64,000 nt of DNA from Bradyrhizobium sp. CSS354 (GCF_029051725.1 NZ_JAACFU010000002.1:496001-560000), one strand, 5' to 3'. Shown: positions 34,437-44,301, numbered from the stretch's first letter. The notes: generated by a model from the sequence alone, not told the origin. Numbers and translations are program-made.

Positions 34437-36833
34437 ATGGATGTACCGCGAATTCAATCGGCTTCGCCTTCGGTAACGCCAGCCGGAGATCCGGTCGCAT
34501 TCGACCCGCAGCGCTTGTGCTTCCCCGCCGACCTGTGGCGGTTCCGCTCGTTGCTATTGGGAACGGCGGTAACGCTCGCCTACGGCCAGGTCGCGGTTGC
34601 GGCGGATCGCATCCACCTTCGATACGATGGCTACCGGCCCGCAACGAATGATTACTGCATCAATGCGAGCAGCGTACAAGGCGATCCGCAAATCGGTTTC
34701 ATGTGGCGCTTCAGCAAGAGCGGAACGCTGACCGGCGGGCCGACCTTCCTCGACATGAGGACAGACCCGGCCATCGAAGTATTCCCCCCGTCATTCGATG
34801 ATCATGAGAAGTTCAGGGCCTATGGCAGTGCCCTGGGACCGCTGCTCGGTGAAAAGTCCCTTTCGAACGAGGTGAATGCATTCACCAACCAGTTGTGTTC
34901 CATATCGCCGCCATCACCGCCGCCGCCTCCACCGGGGCCACCACCGCCGGGGCCGCCGCCGCCGCCAATTCCGCGGCTTCCACGGCACTGGAACGGCTTC
35001 ATACCGTTTCCAGATTTCGGGCCATTCCCGCCGCCGTCACCGCCCTCACCACCGCCTCCGCCACCTCCGCCGGGGCCACCGCCGCCGCCAGCACCACCCG
35101 GGCCACCTCCACCTCCGCCGCCGATGCCGGTGCCGCATGCGAATTTCGCACGCGCATTGGGGACGGATTTTGCGCGCAGCTACTTCCTCTCGGACGCGAT
35201 CCTGGCCGGGTTCAACCAGTACGCAAGCGTTGCCAACAGTCCGACCTCGGCATCGATGGGCCACGGTTGGCACGCATGGGTCACGCCGCGCCAGGTCAAT
35301 TTCACCGACCGGGTCGTCGGGCTCACGTCGCAGGGCACGCTGTCGGAACTCACGTACGGGCTCGACTATCGTGTCGGCCCGGACCTCATTGCGGGTATCG
35401 CGCTCAATCCGGAAAGCACCAAAGTCACGTATGACGGACTGAATGCGTCGATTTACCAATCGGGAATTGGCGGCGGGCCTTATCTGGGATGGCTCATCAC
35501 CCCAACAACGCTGTTCGATGCCTGGCTTGGGTACGCGCGACTCGATCGCGCCTTCGACGCTTTCGGGCACGGCGCCAATATGCCCGTCGACCGCGTCTTC
35601 CTGTCCTCGAGCATCACCCAGATCATCGATACGCCCTGGATGCGTGTCCTGCCTCGATTTACGGTTTTTCATGCTCACGACGACGTCTCGGGTGTCACGA
35701 GCGGTCAGGGATTTTCCATCCCCGGCCAGGCCTATAGCTGGGGCCATGTGGAAGGCTCGGTGGAGCTCAACCGGGATTTCGGTCTTGATTCCCGATTTAT
35801 GCTGCAGCCGTTCGTCCAGGCCACATTGCGGTACGACACGCAGCAACTGGTCAACACCATCACAACGATCAACGGCACGGATATCGAGCTCTCGCGCTTG
35901 CACGGGCAATTGCGCGGCGGCGTCCGGACCCGGCTCGGATCCCAGGCTGAGTTGTGGCTCTCAGGCGGCTATCTGTCCTTCTTTACGCCCGGGATCGATG
36001 CGTGGGAGGCGAAGGCGCATTTTCGCATGCGGTTCGACGAGGCGAGCTCGGCGTTTGCTGCCTTCATGCCGGTCAAGGCCAAGCCGATTCTGCCGTATAG
36101 CTGGACCGGCTGCAGCATCGGCGTGAACGCCGGCTATGGTTCGGCCAATGCCGAATTCTCTTCGGCGCCGAATGGAGCCGTCGTTGAGTTTGCTCAGATC
36201 ACCGGAACTCTCCCCCAACTTGCAACCCAGCAGGCGGGCTCGAACGCCGCTCGACGCAAAGGCGGGGCTACGGCCGGCGGAGGCGTCTCCTGCAATGTGC
36301 AGTATGGCAAGACGGTCGTCGGGCTCGAAACAGATTTGAACTACACCGATCTGCAATCGTCGGAGCTGCGCGGACCATTCCCGCTGGCGCCGGGAGTCAA
36401 CAACACCTGGGAGAACAGCTTTCGATCGAACTATCTCGGGACCATCCGCGGACGCCTCGGGTTCCTGGCCAACCCTTCGAACATGTTCTACGTGACCGCG
36501 GGCTTGGCGTATGCGGAGTTTGCCTTTGCGACCGCGGCGGATTTCCCTGGCTTCTCCGGCTTTCGATTTGCGGGGGCTGACTCGCGCGTGAAGCCGGGCT
36601 GGACGGCGGGCTTCGGCTGGGAAACCGTTGTGAGCGGCCCGTGGACGGCCAAGTTCGAGTATCTTCACGTCGACCTCGGCGATCGCAGCGCCCCGGCACC
36701 ACAGAATGTCGGTGCGCTGAGCCCATTTGCATGGACACATTCGGCCAAATTGAGCGACGACGTCATTCGCCTAGGGTTGAGCTACAAATTCACCGGTGCG
36801 CCAAATGGAGCTACCGGCTGGTTCGCGCAATGA
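34437..36833 (+). CDS. Outer-membrane fusion protein: Pro-rich linker, autotransporter barrel and Omp25/31-like barrel
   Basis: A 798-residue protein from ATG 34437 (GGAGA 8 nt upstream). Residues ~35-56 form a signal segment ending AVAA. A ~100-residue domain with two Cys precedes a proline-rich region (158-232). Next is an autotransporter-type beta-barrel (~240-545) with FARSYFLSDAILAGFNQYAS and HGWHAWVTPRQVNF. Finally comes an Omp25/31-like porin domain (~550-798): YSWTGCSIGVNAGYG, YLGTIRGRLGFLA, WTAKFEYLHVDLGD and the end IRLGLSYKF. The two barrels are normally separate proteins. The following DUF6065 gene starts 16 nt after the stop. Confidence 0.82.
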   Translation: MDVPRIQSASPSVTPAGDPVAFDPQRLCFPADLWRFRSLLLGTAVTLAYGQVAVAADRIHLRYDGYRPATNDYCINASSVQGDPQIGFMWRFSKSGTLTGGPTFLDMRTDPAIEVFPPSFDDHEKFRAYGSALGPLLGEKSLSNEVNAFTNQLCSISPPSPPPPPPGPPPPGPPPPPIPRLPRHWNGFIPFPDFGPFPPPSPPSPPPPPPPPGPPPPPAPPGPPPPPPPMPVPHANFARALGTDFARSYFLSDAILAGFNQYASVANSPTSASMGHGWHAWVTPRQVNFTDRVVGLTSQGTLSELTYGLDYRVGPDLIAGIALNPESTKVTYDGLNASIYQSGIGGGPYLGWLITPTTLFDAWLGYARLDRAFDAFGHGANMPVDRVFLSSSITQIIDTPWMRVLPRFTVFHAHDDVSGVTSGQGFSIPGQAYSWGHVEGSVELNRDFGLDSRFMLQPFVQATLRYDTQQLVNTITTINGTDIELSRLHGQLRGGVRTRLGSQAELWLSGGYLSFFTPGIDAWEAKAHFRMRFDEASSAFAAFMPVKAKPILPYSWTGCSIGVNAGYGSANAEFSSAPNGAVVEFAQITGTLPQLATQQAGSNAARRKGGATAGGGVSCNVQYGKTVVGLETDLNYTDLQSSELRGPFPLAPGVNNTWENSFRSNYLGTIRGRLGFLANPSNMFYVTAGLAYAEFAFATAADFPGFSGFRFAGADSRVKPGWTAGFGWETVVSGPWTAKFEYLHVDLGDRSAPAPQNVGALSPFAWTHSAKLSDDVIRLGLSYKFTGAPNGATGWFAQ

Positions 36834-36849
36834 GACAATAGCAGGATCG

Positions 36850-37587
36850 ATGCCGAAGCTTGTGGCCTACACGCTCGACGGACATGAACTGGACATCCGT
36901 CCTGCTCCGCTCGAACGCGACTGGATGGATGCCAGCGACCAGCGGTTCGCGTATCGCTGCCTGCCGCTGAACATCGCAAATGCTCACGGCTGGGAACTGC
37001 TCTGCCCGTCCGGGTTCTCGGCGCGCTGGGACGGGCTCAACCACAAGGAGACCATTCGGATCAAACCTGATCTCGGCACAGTGGCGCCCGCCGTGAGCCA
37101 TTTCGGTCATGGCGTTTTGACGTTCCATGTCCCCTGCCTGTTTCGCACGGATCCCGGTTTCGACCTTTTTGTGACCGGCCCGATCAACAGGCCGAAAGAC
37201 GCCATTGCGCCGCTGAGCGGGATTATCGAAACGGATTGGTCGCCGTACACCTTCACGATGAATTGGCGATTCACGCGTTCGAGCACGAAAATCCGGTTTG
37301 AGCACGGGGAGCCATATTGCCATCTCTTTCCAGTAGAACGGGGAAGTCTCGAGCAAATCGAGCCGGAGACGTTGCCCCTATCGGGGGCACCCGACACCGA
37401 GCGTGAATACAAGCTATGGTCTGACGGTCGCAGCGCCTTCAATAGCGACTTGCAGCAGCCGGGATCGGAAGCAACGCAGCAGCGCTGGCAGAAGGCATAT
37501 TTTCGTGGCCTCAATCCGTCTGGCGAGGAAGCGCGTGCGGACCACCGAAGCCGCCTTCGGGTGAAGGATTTCAAGGTAAGGGATTAA
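36850..37587 (+). CDS. DUF6065 family protein
   Basis: A 245-residue soluble protein from ATG 36850 (AGGA upstream). The conserved opening KLVAYTLDGHELDIRPAP, then DWMDASDQRFAYRCLPL and NIANAHGWELLCP is characteristic of DUF6065, a family of unknown function frequent in Bradyrhizobium. No signal peptide. It is 16 nt downstream of the outer-membrane fusion gene and probably co-transcribed. Confidence 0.82.
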   Translation: MPKLVAYTLDGHELDIRPAPLERDWMDASDQRFAYRCLPLNIANAHGWELLCPSGFSARWDGLNHKETIRIKPDLGTVAPAVSHFGHGVLTFHVPCLFRTDPGFDLFVTGPINRPKDAIAPLSGIIETDWSPYTFTMNWRFTRSSTKIRFEHGEPYCHLFPVERGSLEQIEPETLPLSGAPDTEREYKLWSDGRSAFNSDLQQPGSEATQQRWQKAYFRGLNPSGEEARADHRSRLRVKDFKVRD

Positions 37588-37739
37588 AGCTGCACGCTCG
37601 ACGGTATTGTGAGGCCGGCACATTTGGAGATGCACTGCAAAGATCCACTTCGATTTCGCAGCGACTTGTGACCGAACGGCTACAGATTCCCGGCTTCGAT
37701 TCTGCTCTACTTGTGATCTTGACGGCGTTCGGGGGTACA

Positions 37740-38792
37740 ATGAAGATTGTTTTCTCAACTGTCTGCCGAATCGCGATCGCCGCTTCCGCGGCGCTGGCGT
37801 TGTTTTCTCAAGCAGCTCGCGCGGATGAAAATGGTGTTTCGCTTTGGCTTCCGGGCCAGTTCGGCAGCCTCGCTGCTGCGCCGGCCGTTCCCGGCTGGTC
37901 GCTCGGGATGGTGGCCTATCACACCAGCGTGGAAGCTTCAGGCAACGTTGCGGCAGCACGTCAAATCCAGATAGGCCAAGTCCCTGCAACGGCAAACGTC
38001 AGTCTCAACGCCAATCTCAAGGCCAATGGCGATTTATTTTTTGTTGCACCGACATATACGTTCGCCACGCCGGTGCTCGGCGGTCAGCTTGCCGTCGGCG
38101 TCACCGGGATTGTCGGCCACCTCGACACCAGCATCGCCGGCACGCTGACCGCGCAGGTTGGACCAATCGTCGCGACACGCAATGGATTTTTGTCGGATTC
38201 ACTGACCGGCGTAGGTGACCTCTATCCGCTGATCTCGTTGAAGTGGAACCAGGGTGTTCACAACTATATGGTGTACGGATTCGGCGACATTCCCGTGGGC
38301 GCCTACGAATCGACACGTCTATCCAACATCGGCATTGGGCATGGCGGGATCGATCTGGGCGGCGGCTATACCTACCTCAATCCGGCGACAGGCAACGAGT
38401 TCTCCGGCGTCGCCGGGTTCACCTACAATTTCAAGAATCCGACCACACAATATCAAAACGGCATCGATTTCCACTTCGACTGGGGAGCATCGCACTTCCT
38501 GTCCAAGCAGCTTTTTGTCGGCCTCGTCGGGTATGCCTATCAGCAGATCACCGACGACTTCGGCGCGGCACCATTTCTGGGCGGATTCAGGTCGCGCGTT
38601 CTCGGTGCAGGTCCTCAACTGGGCTATCTATTTCCAATCGGCGACAAGCAGGGGTATCTGAACCTGAAGGGTTACAAAGAATTCGCGGCAGAGAATCGCC
38701 CGGACGGCTGGAACGTGTGGTTGACCTTCGCTATTTCGAATGCCGCCCCCACGTCAACCGTAACACCAACGAAACATTCGATCACAAAGTAG
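37740..38792 (+). CDS. Outer-membrane channel, SphA/MetA-pathway (phenol degradation) family
   Basis: A 350-residue protein with a signal peptide (MKIVFSTVCRIAIAASAALA ending ARA, ~28 residues) and a run of amphipathic beta-strands to the end. The patterns NGVSLWLPGQFGSLAA, LGDIPVGAY-type turns and GIDFHFDWGASHFLSKQLFV match the Phenol_MetA_deg/SphA-like barrel family, which is linked to uptake of hydrophobic compounds. ATG 37740 is preferred because it begins the signal peptide. Its 3' end overlaps the convergent cyclase by 11 nt. Confidence 0.8.
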   Translation: MKIVFSTVCRIAIAASAALALFSQAARADENGVSLWLPGQFGSLAAAPAVPGWSLGMVAYHTSVEASGNVAAARQIQIGQVPATANVSLNANLKANGDLFFVAPTYTFATPVLGGQLAVGVTGIVGHLDTSIAGTLTAQVGPIVATRNGFLSDSLTGVGDLYPLISLKWNQGVHNYMVYGFGDIPVGAYESTRLSNIGIGHGGIDLGGGYTYLNPATGNEFSGVAGFTYNFKNPTTQYQNGIDFHFDWGASHFLSKQLFVGLVGYAYQQITDDFGAAPFLGGFRSRVLGAGPQLGYLFPIGDKQGYLNLKGYKEFAAENRPDGWNVWLTFAISNAAPTSTVTPTKHSITK

Positions 38793-40719
38793 GATTCAAC
38801 GGGTTCGAATCCTCGACATCGCCGTCAGCTTTCTCCTCGAGGAGCTCGTAGACCCGGGTCTCGGCAGCCATTCCTTTGGCGACGGCCGAATCTACGAACC
38901 GGCAGCGGAAGCGATGCTTGACCCGTGCGTGCACGGCGTCGCTGACCAGAATTTGCGTTCCGTAGTCCTTGTTCAGTCCTTCCAGTCGCGCGGCGAGATT
39001 CACGACGTTGCCGAGTGCCGTGTAGTTCATGCGTTCGGACGAACCAACATTGCCGACAACGGCCTCGCCGGCATGGATTCCGAAGCGCGTGTGGAACGGG
39101 GGCAATCCCTCTGCGTCGAACTGACGATTGATGGCTTCGTTGACGGCTTTCGCTTGCAGCGCGGCACGACATGCGCGCTCGCAATGATCGGCTTGCGGAT
39201 TCGGCGCGTTCCAAAACGCCATCACGGCATCACCGATGAATTTATCGACTGTGCCACCCTGCGTTAGGATCACGTCCGTCAGGGCCGAGAAGTATCGAGA
39301 CGTCTGCTGCATGAGAGTATCGGGATCGGCTGCTTCGGCGATGGTGGTGAAGTTTCTTACATCGGTGAACAGGGTCGTGATCTCCTGCCTTTTGCCGCCA
39401 AGCTCTGTGGAGATCGAGTAGTCGAGTACACCTCGGACGATCTCGCGCGGTACGAGCCGCGAAAACGACCAGATGGCGCGTTGAGACTTGTGTATCGTCC
39501 TGCCCAGGGTATTGAGCTCCGTGACGAAAGATCCGATCGGCCGGCCTGGCGGCGGCGCCATGGTGTGGAGGCGGTCTGCTTCGACCGTGATGTCCTTGAC
39601 TGTCTTTGACATTCCGCTGCCGAAAATCCAGGCCGCCGGGATGAACAGACAGCATGCGATCACCGCCAGGATCTTCGCCCTCCTGTTGAGATCTCTGATG
39701 CCAGAAGCAAAATCATCCTCAGGCGCGACAAGCAGAACATTTCCCGTCAATGTTGGACCAATGGCGATGGTTTCGAGGCGAGCAAAATACACCTTGTGGT
39801 CGCTCCAACGCAGCTTGCACCAATAGGGACTCGCCTTGTCCCACTCGGCGATGATCTCGCCCTCGATGCTGCCCTTGAGATCATCCGTGCTTGGAAGCCT
39901 GGCGCCGTTTGGATTGGCAGACGAACGAGCAAACATGGCGGCGTAGTCGCGGTGCGCGATCACGGTATCACTGGCGTCGAAGATCGAGAGATAGCCGCTC
40001 TTGCCGAACTTCAGGATCGGCTCCGAAGCGCTATAGACGTCGAGCTTGAGATCGACGCCGACAACTCCCAACGCTGATCCTTGAATAGGCGCGCTGAACG
40101 TGATCATAGGGACGCGCAGATTGAACGAAAGATAGGGCGCGGAGGCGACTAATTGCCCGGTTTCCCGGGCATTGAGGTACCAATCGCGCTGCCGGGCATC
40201 GTAGCCGCGTGGCGGTATTTCAATTTGTGCGATCCGGTTGCCGGTCGCGTCCTGAAACACGCGCGTGGTCGGCATTTCCTGAGCACCATTCCAGCGGGTG
40301 ACCGTGACGGCAAATGCCGCTTCGGGTGGACCTCCCACCCGACTGCGCTGCTCGCCCTTCAAGCCGACCAACCGTTGAACCTGGAGCCAGTGGCCGTTGC
40401 CATAACCGACATAGATGCTGTCCAATGCGGGCCACTGTAAAAGATTGTTTCTCATCAGCGCCGCCGACGAACTCGCGGCGTCCGGCTCGTCTGATCCGGC
40501 AATCGCCGGACTGAAAGCCAGCGTTCGGGTTGCCCGCGAGAGCATCTCTACCTGGTACTGCAGCAGCGAAATCGTGTTCTTGCTGGCCGCCTCCATCGTC
40601 GAGGAGGCGGCGTCTTCAATAGCAAGATCGAGCGTGCGGATCTGGACAAAAACCAGCAGAGCGGCCAACAGGCCGATCATCAACATGACTGAGGTCGTAA
40701 GAGTGACACGAAAACTCAT
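38782..40719 (-). CDS. Class III adenylate cyclase with periplasmic Cache sensor
   Basis: A 645-residue membrane cyclase. A first transmembrane helix (~8-30) is followed by a double-Cache-like periplasmic domain (GARYLS-type NARETGQLVASAPYLSF), a second helix (~335-355, VIACCLFIPAAWIFG) and a HAMP-like linker. The C-terminal cyclase domain has both metal Asp residues (LFTDVRNFT and FIGDAVMAFW), Lys in VDKF and the transition-state Asn/Arg in NVVNLAARLEG. It makes cAMP in response to an external ligand. ATG 40719 preferred over 40737. It converges on the SphA-like gene. Confidence 0.92.
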   Translation of the reverse strand: MSFRVTLTTSVMLMIGLLAALLVFVQIRTLDLAIEDAASSTMEAASKNTISLLQYQVEMLSRATRTLAFSPAIAGSDEPDAASSSAALMRNNLLQWPALDSIYVGYGNGHWLQVQRLVGLKGEQRSRVGGPPEAAFAVTVTRWNGAQEMPTTRVFQDATGNRIAQIEIPPRGYDARQRDWYLNARETGQLVASAPYLSFNLRVPMITFSAPIQGSALGVVGVDLKLDVYSASEPILKFGKSGYLSIFDASDTVIAHRDYAAMFARSSANPNGARLPSTDDLKGSIEGEIIAEWDKASPYWCKLRWSDHKVYFARLETIAIGPTLTGNVLLVAPEDDFASGIRDLNRRAKILAVIACCLFIPAAWIFGSGMSKTVKDITVEADRLHTMAPPPGRPIGSFVTELNTLGRTIHKSQRAIWSFSRLVPREIVRGVLDYSISTELGGKRQEITTLFTDVRNFTTIAEAADPDTLMQQTSRYFSALTDVILTQGGTVDKFIGDAVMAFWNAPNPQADHCERACRAALQAKAVNEAINRQFDAEGLPPFHTRFGIHAGEAVVGNVGSSERMNYTALGNVVNLAARLEGLNKDYGTQILVSDAVHARVKHRFRCRFVDSAVAKGMAAETRVYELLEEKADGDVEDSNPLNPTL

Positions 40720-41001
40720 GGCACATCCACCGCACACACCCGCATTCGCAGATGCCGAAAAACTCCGGAGCAGCCATCGACGAGATGGAATCCAACGAGC
40801 CTTTACCCGCGTTTTCCTCTTTCTTTAGCCGGCTGCATGACTGCAGCCGCTGTTCTCCATTTGCATCCCGCATCCGGCTTCCATTCAGAACCAGACACCC
40901 TGGACCGCCGCAAATCGTAACCCTGGGTGGCGGTCAACAATCATCCGGATGGCGACATCGCCCATCCAGCCGCGATGAGGGCGCAGCTTCATCGCGCATA
41001 T

Positions 41002-41439
41002 CTATTTCAATCGAATAGTGACCCCGCCGACGGCCGCCGACACTTCAGCCCCGACTCTCGGTCCACTGAGCTGGAGGATCACGCCGTTGCCATTCTGGAG
41101 CTGAACACCACCCGCGCCGGCCGCAATCGCGCCGCCGGCGCCGATTGCGCTGTAGCTGCCTTCGAATGATGCAGGTCCTCTGAGGTTAAGCGCCCGTCCC
41201 GTGAGCCTAGTCGTCGAGGCGCCGATCGTGAAGCCCACGCTCATGCCCGAAACGGTGAAGGGGTATTGCCTGCCGTGATTGATCAGCACGCCTTCGCCCC
41301 CACCCACCCCGACAATGAACCCGCCCTTGGTGAAGACCACAGCGACCCTTCCCGTATCGGCTCGCGATGCCGAACTGAAGCATGTGATCCCTGCGAACAG
41401 GGCAGCAACCAGAGCAGCGCAAATGGCAATTCTTCTCAT
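41002..41439 (-). CDS. Secreted glycine-rich protein of unknown function
   Basis: A 145-residue protein from ATG 41439 with AGGAGAGG just upstream. Signal peptide MRRIAICAALVAALFAGITC to ~residue 30, then a beta-rich, Gly/Ala-rich domain: FTKGGFIVGVGGGEGVLINH, SVGFTIGASTTRLTGRALNL and a hydrophobic end. The GGFIVGVGGGEGVL pattern has a weak resemblance to DUF1134/EipA-type periplasmic proteins. Follows the HlyD gene after 64 nt on the same strand. Confidence 0.7.
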   Translation of the reverse strand: MRRIAICAALVAALFAGITCFSSASRADTGRVAVVFTKGGFIVGVGGGEGVLINHGRQYPFTVSGMSVGFTIGASTTRLTGRALNLRGPASFEGSYSAIGAGGAIAAGAGGVQLQNGNGVILQLSGPRVGAEVSAAVGGVTIRLK

Positions 41440-41503
41440 GACCTCTCCTCTTGCAAAAGCATCAGGCACTCTGACGATCCTCTTCCGCATGGACCGATTC
41501 TCC

Positions 41504-42445
41504 CTAGAACGGATTGACGTAGTTGAGGATTGCGAGCTGGCGTAGGACCACGCGGCGAACGATGTGGGTCGGCTTCAAATGCTCGGTGTAGATCGCGGCC
41601 GTTCCGGTGCTGCCGGCCGGCAGGCGGTCGGCAAAGGCGCCGTCATCAAGCTTGACCCGCACGATGAAAGGAGCGGCCTCGATCGCTTTCGACACCACCG
41701 CCGTACCCGAGGTCTGGATCTGGCCGGTCGCGATCGCCTGAAGCACGCTCTCGACCTTGCCGGCATAGATTTGTCCCGGCGCGAACTTGAAAGTGACTTC
41801 GACGGCCTGCCCTGGCCCGACGTAGCGCGCATCGATCTGGTTAATCTCGACGCCGATGATGGTGTTGGAGGTGTCGATGAAGGCCATCACCGGAGACAGT
41901 GATAAAGTCCCCACTCGCGCCCCCTTGCGGAGAGCAAGATTGGTGACATAGCCATCGGCCGGTGCGCGCACGACAGTCTTGTCGAGATTCCATTGTGCCG
42001 CCTCGAGCTGCCCTGCGAGCTGGTCGACCTCAGCCTGGCGCTGCTCGACGTCAAAGGCGCGGCCGGCGTCGCGTTCGTAGAGTTGCGTCATCTGGCCGAG
42101 CCGCGTCTTGGCGAGCTTGAACTGCGCCTCGATGGTTTTCACCTGTGCCGCGTAGGGCGTCGGATCGATCTTGAACAACACGTCGCCGGTCTTCAGCGGA
42201 GTGTTCGCCACCACCGGCACGTCCATCACCTCGCCCGCCACTTCCGGCACGATCGAGACGGCATTGCGCGCCACGAGCGCGTTGCCTTGCGGGGCGCCCC
42301 AGCCCATCGGAACCAGGAGGCCAAACATCACGAGCACCAGCACGATGAAGGGCGAGGCCTTCCAGAACGCATTGAAGGGCACGATCTTGAAGCGCACCAG
42401 CAAGAACAGCAGCAACAGGTAGATATTGAGAATCGCGACCGCCAT
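41504..42445 (-). CDS. HlyD-family membrane fusion protein (YiaV-like)
   Basis: A 313-residue periplasmic adaptor. Two N-terminal hydrophobic segments (residues ~1-20 and ~30-48) are followed by a biotinyl-lipoyl-like half motif SIVPEVAGEVMDVPV, an alpha-hairpin (~95-150) and the second half RAPADGYVTNLALRKG. ATG 42445 overlaps the DUF3302 stop (TGATG). The DUF3302-HlyD pair matches the E. coli yiaW-yiaV order. No transporter or outer-membrane partner is adjacent. Confidence 0.88.
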   Translation of the reverse strand: MAVAILNIYLLLLFLLVRFKIVPFNAFWKASPFIVLVLVMFGLLVPMGWGAPQGNALVARNAVSIVPEVAGEVMDVPVVANTPLKTGDVLFKIDPTPYAAQVKTIEAQFKLAKTRLGQMTQLYERDAGRAFDVEQRQAEVDQLAGQLEAAQWNLDKTVVRAPADGYVTNLALRKGARVGTLSLSPVMAFIDTSNTIIGVEINQIDARYVGPGQAVEVTFKFAPGQIYAGKVESVLQAIATGQIQTSGTAVVSKAIEAAPFIVRVKLDDGAFADRLPAGSTGTAAIYTEHLKPTHIVRRVVLRQLAILNYVNPF

Positions 42446-42684
42446 CAGACGTCTCCCCCCTTGCGCGCGGGAACGTCGACATAAGCCCAGATCAGCGCAA
42501 CCGGCCACAGGGCGAAGCCGAAGAACAGCGTGATCCAGCCGGCGACTGTCACCGCCTCCGCGTAGGGGTGGTTGCGGGATTTCGCGATGTGCCCCGGCAA
42601 CCAACCCGCGATGCAGACGACCCCGATCGCGCTCACCAGCAGGATGACGAGCACGATCCAGGCGAAGATGTCGTAACCGCTCAT
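42445..42684 (-). CDS. DUF3302 inner-membrane protein (YiaW-like)
   Basis: A 79-residue protein from ATG 42684 with AGAGGA upstream. Two membrane helices (~5-25 and ~45-65) are separated by the loop GHIAKSRNHPYAEAV, which is typical of DUF3302/YiaW. It immediately precedes the HlyD-type gene with a 1-nt overlap, so the two act together, probably in an envelope efflux or stress role. Confidence 0.85.
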   Translation of the reverse strand: MSGYDIFAWIVLVILLVSAIGVVCIAGWLPGHIAKSRNHPYAEAVTVAGWITLFFGFALWPVALIWAYVDVPARKGGDV

Positions 42685-42789
42685 TGGCAATCCTCTAGCT
42701 GGCCGGCTGCGGTTCTTGGAATATCCCTCTTGCCGGTCATGATCTCAGGCCCTGGCCGATAAAGGCGTACGGTACAGTCCAGCCCTTCC

Positions 42790-44148
42790 TCATTGCATCG
42801 GCTCCAGCGGCGGCAGCTTCCATGCCCCGGTCATGGCAGCCTTGCTCGGGCCATAGACGCGCGCGACCAGGCTGCACTTCCCCGCCGGCGCCGGCAACCA
42901 GTTGCTCTCCTTGTCCGTTCCCGGCGAGGCGTTGCTCACATAGATCGTCAGCGAGCCGTCCTTGCCGTATTGAAGGCCCTTGGTACGATCGCCGATCGAG
43001 TAGCGGTTGATCGGATTGGCGTAGAGAAACCGGTCCGGGATCGTGTACATGGTCATCGACCAGAAGAATTTTGCCGGAGGCAGATTGGGCTTGGTAAAAT
43101 GCACCATGGCCGACTTGCTGCCGTCGCAAACGTAGCCGCCGTACCAGGCTTCCTCGAGCGAGTTACCGTAAAGTCCCTTCATGGCGCCGACGTCGCGTTG
43201 CAAATAGTTGGTCTTCAACTGCGCGCGGGAACCGAACAGACCGTTGGTGCTGAAGGTCTTGGCTGCCAGTGCATCGATCTCCGCCTGCCCTTCTTTCACG
43301 CCGGCATCGATCGCAGCGAGCGTCGCGGGATCGACCTTCGAAGCGTCCCACGGCCGGTCGGGTCCGATACCAATCTTCTCGAAGCGCTTGCGGATCGCGA
43401 ACTCGCTTGGAACGGGCGGTTCTGCGAATTGCAGCAGGAAGTTCAGATAGCCGATGAAATCATGGGTGCGAGCCTTGGCCTTGTCATATAGCGGGAATTC
43501 GATCGGCGGCGGTGCCGGCGGCGCGGGCTGCTTCAGGAAGGCACTCAGCGGCTGAAGCTTGTATTGCGCCTGGATCGCCTTGACGTTCGGAACGTCCTCG
43601 GGTCCCTGCAGCGCGGTACGCGTCAGCGTTCCGACGATCTCGGTTTCAGACTTGAACACGTCCTTGATTCCGGCCGGCTTCCTGCCGCGCCATTTCGGTC
43701 CGGCAATCAGGTAGTTGCTGGCGCCGAAGCCCGTCGATCGCACGCCGATGTAAGCAAAATTCTGGGTGAACAGGTCGATCCATTGCATCACGTAGTAACG
43801 ATCCTTCGGAACCGACGGCACGCTGACCACCATCGGCTCCGCGCGCAAATCAAGCCACGCCCAGGAGTACGGCGTGTCGTTGTTCGGCGTCACGATGTCC
43901 TTGTTATCAGGCGTGAACGGCTCCGAATAATGCCGGAACACGTTGAAGCCGCCGACATACCCATTTGCGGCCTTGTCGACCGCCTGGGTGCGCCAAGTCT
44001 GATAGCTCTCTATCATCGCGTAGGAATAGACATAGGCGTCCTTCGCAATCGCCTTGGCCTCGGCCGAGGAGACGGATTGCGCGGACGCGCATGTTGACGA
44101 GATCACGAATAGGGAAGCAGCAGCTGCCACAGCACGAAGAAACATCAT
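42790..44148 (-). CDS. DUF1254/DUF1214 domain secreted protein
   Basis: A 452-residue protein with a signal peptide (~1-24, ending ASA). The N-terminal DUF1254 domain is marked by YVYSYAMIESYQTWRTQAV and TPNNDTPYSWAWLDLRAEP; the C-terminal DUF1214 domain by YLQRDVGAMKGLYGN and a late GKDGSLTIYVSN. Such proteins are periplasmic, often near sulfatases and sensory loci, and their activity is unknown. Second ATG at 44145 is equally possible. Confidence 0.88.
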   Translation of the reverse strand: MMFLRAVAAAASLFVISSTCASAQSVSSAEAKAIAKDAYVYSYAMIESYQTWRTQAVDKAANGYVGGFNVFRHYSEPFTPDNKDIVTPNNDTPYSWAWLDLRAEPMVVSVPSVPKDRYYVMQWIDLFTQNFAYIGVRSTGFGASNYLIAGPKWRGRKPAGIKDVFKSETEIVGTLTRTALQGPEDVPNVKAIQAQYKLQPLSAFLKQPAPPAPPPIEFPLYDKAKARTHDFIGYLNFLLQFAEPPVPSEFAIRKRFEKIGIGPDRPWDASKVDPATLAAIDAGVKEGQAEIDALAAKTFSTNGLFGSRAQLKTNYLQRDVGAMKGLYGNSLEEAWYGGYVCDGSKSAMVHFTKPNLPPAKFFWSMTMYTIPDRFLYANPINRYSIGDRTKGLQYGKDGSLTIYVSNASPGTDKESNWLPAPAGKCSLVARVYGPSKAAMTGAWKLPPLEPMQ

Positions 44149-44301
44149 CGAACCTCATTTTTCGAACTTGAATCGATCGCTTGCCCCTGTCGGCGCCCTG
44201 ATCGGCGATCGCAGGTGTCATCCCGCTTGCGTCAACGTCCCGGACCGGGCCGCTGAAGGCCCGGCTGCTTTCAAAGGCGATCGCCTCAGGACGGCCCCGC
44301 A

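Noticed and set aside
34905..35130. Proline-codon repeats as a possible CRISPR-like or satellite array
   Set aside because: Units are irregular CCG/CCA codons in frame with a clear outer-membrane protein; no spacers.
38795..38825. tRNA-like T-arm sequence GGGTTCGAATCC
   Set aside because: No acceptor, D or anticodon arm can be built around it; it lies in the last codons of the adenylate cyclase gene.
40738..41001. Plus-strand frame starting at 40752
   Set aside because: No ribosome binding site, no recognisable protein character; left as intergenic between the cyclase and the glycine-rich protein gene.
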